In this document: piece by piece, positions 63,501 to 64,000 of the stretch
How the letters are laid out: every line of letters starts with the position of its first letter
How positions within the stretch are numbered: position 1 is the first letter of the stretch
NCBI GenBank assembly: GCA_046759185.1
Contig: JBHIBO010000003.1
Coordinates: 24,319-88,318, forward strand
Source of the DNA: JAJISK01 sp046759185
GTDB taxonomy: Archaea; Thermoplasmatota; Thermoplasmata; RBG-16-68-12; JAJISG01
Reading direction: 5' to 3'
DNA length: 64,000 nt
Notes under the pieces: generated by a model
Told to the model about the DNA's origin: nothing
What the model saw: only the letters and a program-made list of their open reading frames with translations
Database searches by the model: none
Position numbers and translations under genes: made by a program

Positions 63501-64000
63501 GACGTCGTGGAGAACGGCGGTATCGCCTCCATCAGCGTGCGCATCGAGGATCCGGTGGGCGCCCTGGTAGGCAACTTCACCATGGCCGCGGTGGACGCGG
63601 ACACGTTCGAGTACACCCTCGCCTTGAGCGAGCTGGGCGTCTACAATTACACGGTCTGGGTTGTCGACGGTGCGGGCCTCGCGGGCAGCCGGGACGGCAG
63701 CTTCACCATCCAGGACTCCACAGCCCCGAGCATCGGGTTGCCCCTCGCGGACCCCGATCCTCAGGAGCTCGGTCAGAGCGTGGCGTTCTCCGTGCAGGTC
63801 ACGGACAACCATGACCTAGCCTCGGTCACCCTCGCCATCGAAGACCCGGATGCGAACCCCGTCAGTAACGTCTCCATGACCTTCGTCAGCGGCGACTACA
63901 CCTACGCGGGCAGCTACGGTGAGCCCGGAACGTACGCCTTCACGATCTGGGCCCTCGACCCCTCCGGAAACCTCGCGTCCCGGAGCGGGACCTTCGACGT
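60600..64000 (+). CDS. Large surface protein with repeated Ig-like domains (3' end outside the window)
   Basis: The frame from ATG 60600 is open to the window edge, 1133 residues so far. A signal peptide (VIWIAALLLGSGLWFLTASAWA, AxA cleavage site) is followed by two related domains, each opening HTD-x-GLDTD (codons from 60732 and 61086, 118 residues apart). Next come a carboxypeptidase-regulatory-like domain (DLTGSVTNRSTGTPVADE), a domain of about 190 residues, and six Ig-like repeats from 62250. N-x-S/T sequons are abundant. A cell-wall, adhesion or S-layer-associated function is likely; a membrane anchor is expected beyond the window. Confidence 0.85.
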   Translation, partial: MTFPETSPSPAKARVIWIAALLLGSGLWFLTASAWASDGFFAGPHTDAGLDTDADNRYEFLQVNVTVSVTVGGAFTVVGRLYDSPGITFITNNSTAFIGGLGLHVVTLNFEGPDIFLSRVDGPYRVTLDLLNDFLVPVDFDLHVTGPYSHVSFGPVFAFTPPHTDVGLDTDGDSLYNFIQVNVSANTSLPGLFFVFGGIFSSGIMDFKIQVLNLTAGDHILPINFSGVGAFISGNDGPYDILLSASVVACGRDPGPGDASNHTTAAYFFTEFETAIKRDLTGSVTNRSTGTPVADETVWLANETHRWLTQFQTNATGNFSFVAFEGDFVLMAGADGLQDQAVPITIAGDTNVDVNLTEEPADAGDIDITLTDWGNLTMNAVRTGYLDNQSQRFMVDQFVGNGDLFADASESMVWADVFLGCFPTFNDTTGVFEVDGIGFQLNGTFGVDSDVSGPVTSTAPIVMTQDGNFTAKSPVLASPTHQILANVTYDNENDTEVFTLTLPKAWVLESFWAPTNVTVSGLNNNTVTVDPLGRPSGGPRAVDVFLNATLDTTPPAVSNVSAAPDPQEVSGTVTVSADVTDNAGVNAVWVNITDPSGGTVCNCSMATAGGGTYTYAAAFGSLGQYNFTVWAEDDASLFTSVSRNFTMQDTTPPVAGVPTATPDPQEAGSSVAFSVTVSDNFQVDTVTIAIVDPDSSPVGNFTMSFAGGEWNYAQAFVKLGLYTMTVWANDTSGNLASNGGTFTIADTSAPQIHEISATPDPQEVFGSVALLAIVSDNSGVAEVRANITDPGGSTVGNFSMSDLGGGQYSYAAAYGILGTYGYTVWAEDDGGLFSSASGTFLIQDTTLPTIGSPSATPSPQEAGQTVDFSVAVSDNFAVDAVTIAIRDPAAALLGNFTMTKVSGNYTYSEAFTDTGTYTYTVWASDTSGNIDSRGGQFTVQDTTPPQVTAASADPDPQEAGFGLTLTADVVENGGIASISVRIEDPVGALVGNFTMAAVDADTFEYTLALSELGVYNYTVWVVDGAGLAGSRDGSFTIQDSTAPSIGLPLADPDPQELGQSVAFSVQVTDNHDLASVTLAIEDPDANPVSNVSMTFVSGDYTYAGSYGEPGTYAFTIWALDPSGNLASRSGTFD
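62250..64000 (+). repeat. Six Ig-like repeats in alternating A-B-A-B-A-B order
   Basis: Repeats begin at the D-T/S codons at 62250, 62544, 62835, 63129, 63420 and 63714. The spacings are 294, 291, 294, 291 and 294 bases. Each carries D/S-PQE near the start and ends in an F-x-V/I strand. Odd units (A) mostly end with a WAEDD or VDGAG ending; even units (B) have SDN-F and end with DTSGN or DPSGN. The true unit is a 585-base, 195-residue two-domain module repeated three times. Confidence 0.8.

Overview
The window looks like a chromosomal piece of a GC-rich archaeon, most likely a Thermoplasmatota-type euryarchaeon; the phylum is inferred from the gene set and was not tested. The archaeal signs are TATA-like boxes about 24-30 bases upstream of start codons, several of them giving leaderless or nearly leaderless starts. 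Other signs are ATGA stop/start overlaps, an F420/flavin PPOX protein, ComDE-type decarboxylase subunits, and large Asn/Thr-rich PKD or Ig-like surface proteins with C-terminal membrane anchors. No rRNA, tRNA, CRISPR array or intact insertion sequence was recognised.

Layout. 1-3.7 kb: the 3' end of argS, a 991-residue PKD/CARDB surface protein and a small conserved protein. 3.9-6.2 kb: an orphan form II CoxL-like molybdenum hydroxylase. 6.2-15.4 kb: a haloacid dehalogenase, then an acyl-CoA activation block with two acetyl-CoA-synthetase-like enzymes, one frameshifted acyl-CoA ligase, an AmiS/UreI-type membrane protein and an MDR-family reductase. 15.6-32.4 kb is the core: a form II CoxMSL set, convergent CoxE-CoxD-MoaA, a MOT1-like molybdate transporter and MoaB, CoxG, XdhC, a form I CoxMSL-CoxG set whose large subunit carries AYRCSFR, and a three-domain MobA-like/XdhC/YHS fusion. 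32.6-38 kb: citrate synthase flanked by 43-base direct repeats, a 54-codon gene, and a ComDE-like decarboxylase + MFS + CoA-transferase cassette. 38-44.5 kb: a methyltransferase, an unknown protein, a double-ACT protein, a secreted HExxH metalloprotease and an MscS channel. 44.6-53.3 kb: many small redox or stress proteins (two SnoaL paralogues, SDR, DM13, GYD, cupredoxin, RidA, DUF2461, AhpC/TSA, PPOX, GGCT). 53.5-60.4 kb: an ABC-2 exporter, a zinc-ribbon membrane protein, aconitase A, an amidohydrolase remnant and a polytopic oxidase-like protein. 60.6 kb to the end: a surface protein with alternating Ig-like repeats that runs off the window.

How it may work together. The 15.6-32.4 kb region encodes almost everything needed to make and run aerobic Mo-Cu CO dehydrogenase: molybdate uptake, molybdopterin synthesis, nucleotidyl transfer, cofactor loading, maturation ATPase and VWA partner, and the three catalytic subunits. 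Acetyl-CoA synthetases, citrate synthase and aconitase suggest organic-acid heterotrophy supplemented by CO as an electron donor. This physiological reading is inference.

Quality note. At least six genes are broken by apparent single-base losses in G or C runs. The pattern suggests base-calling error more than gene decay, so frames near 9.7, 12.1, 38.3, 46.8-47.2 and 50.8-51.05 kb need care.
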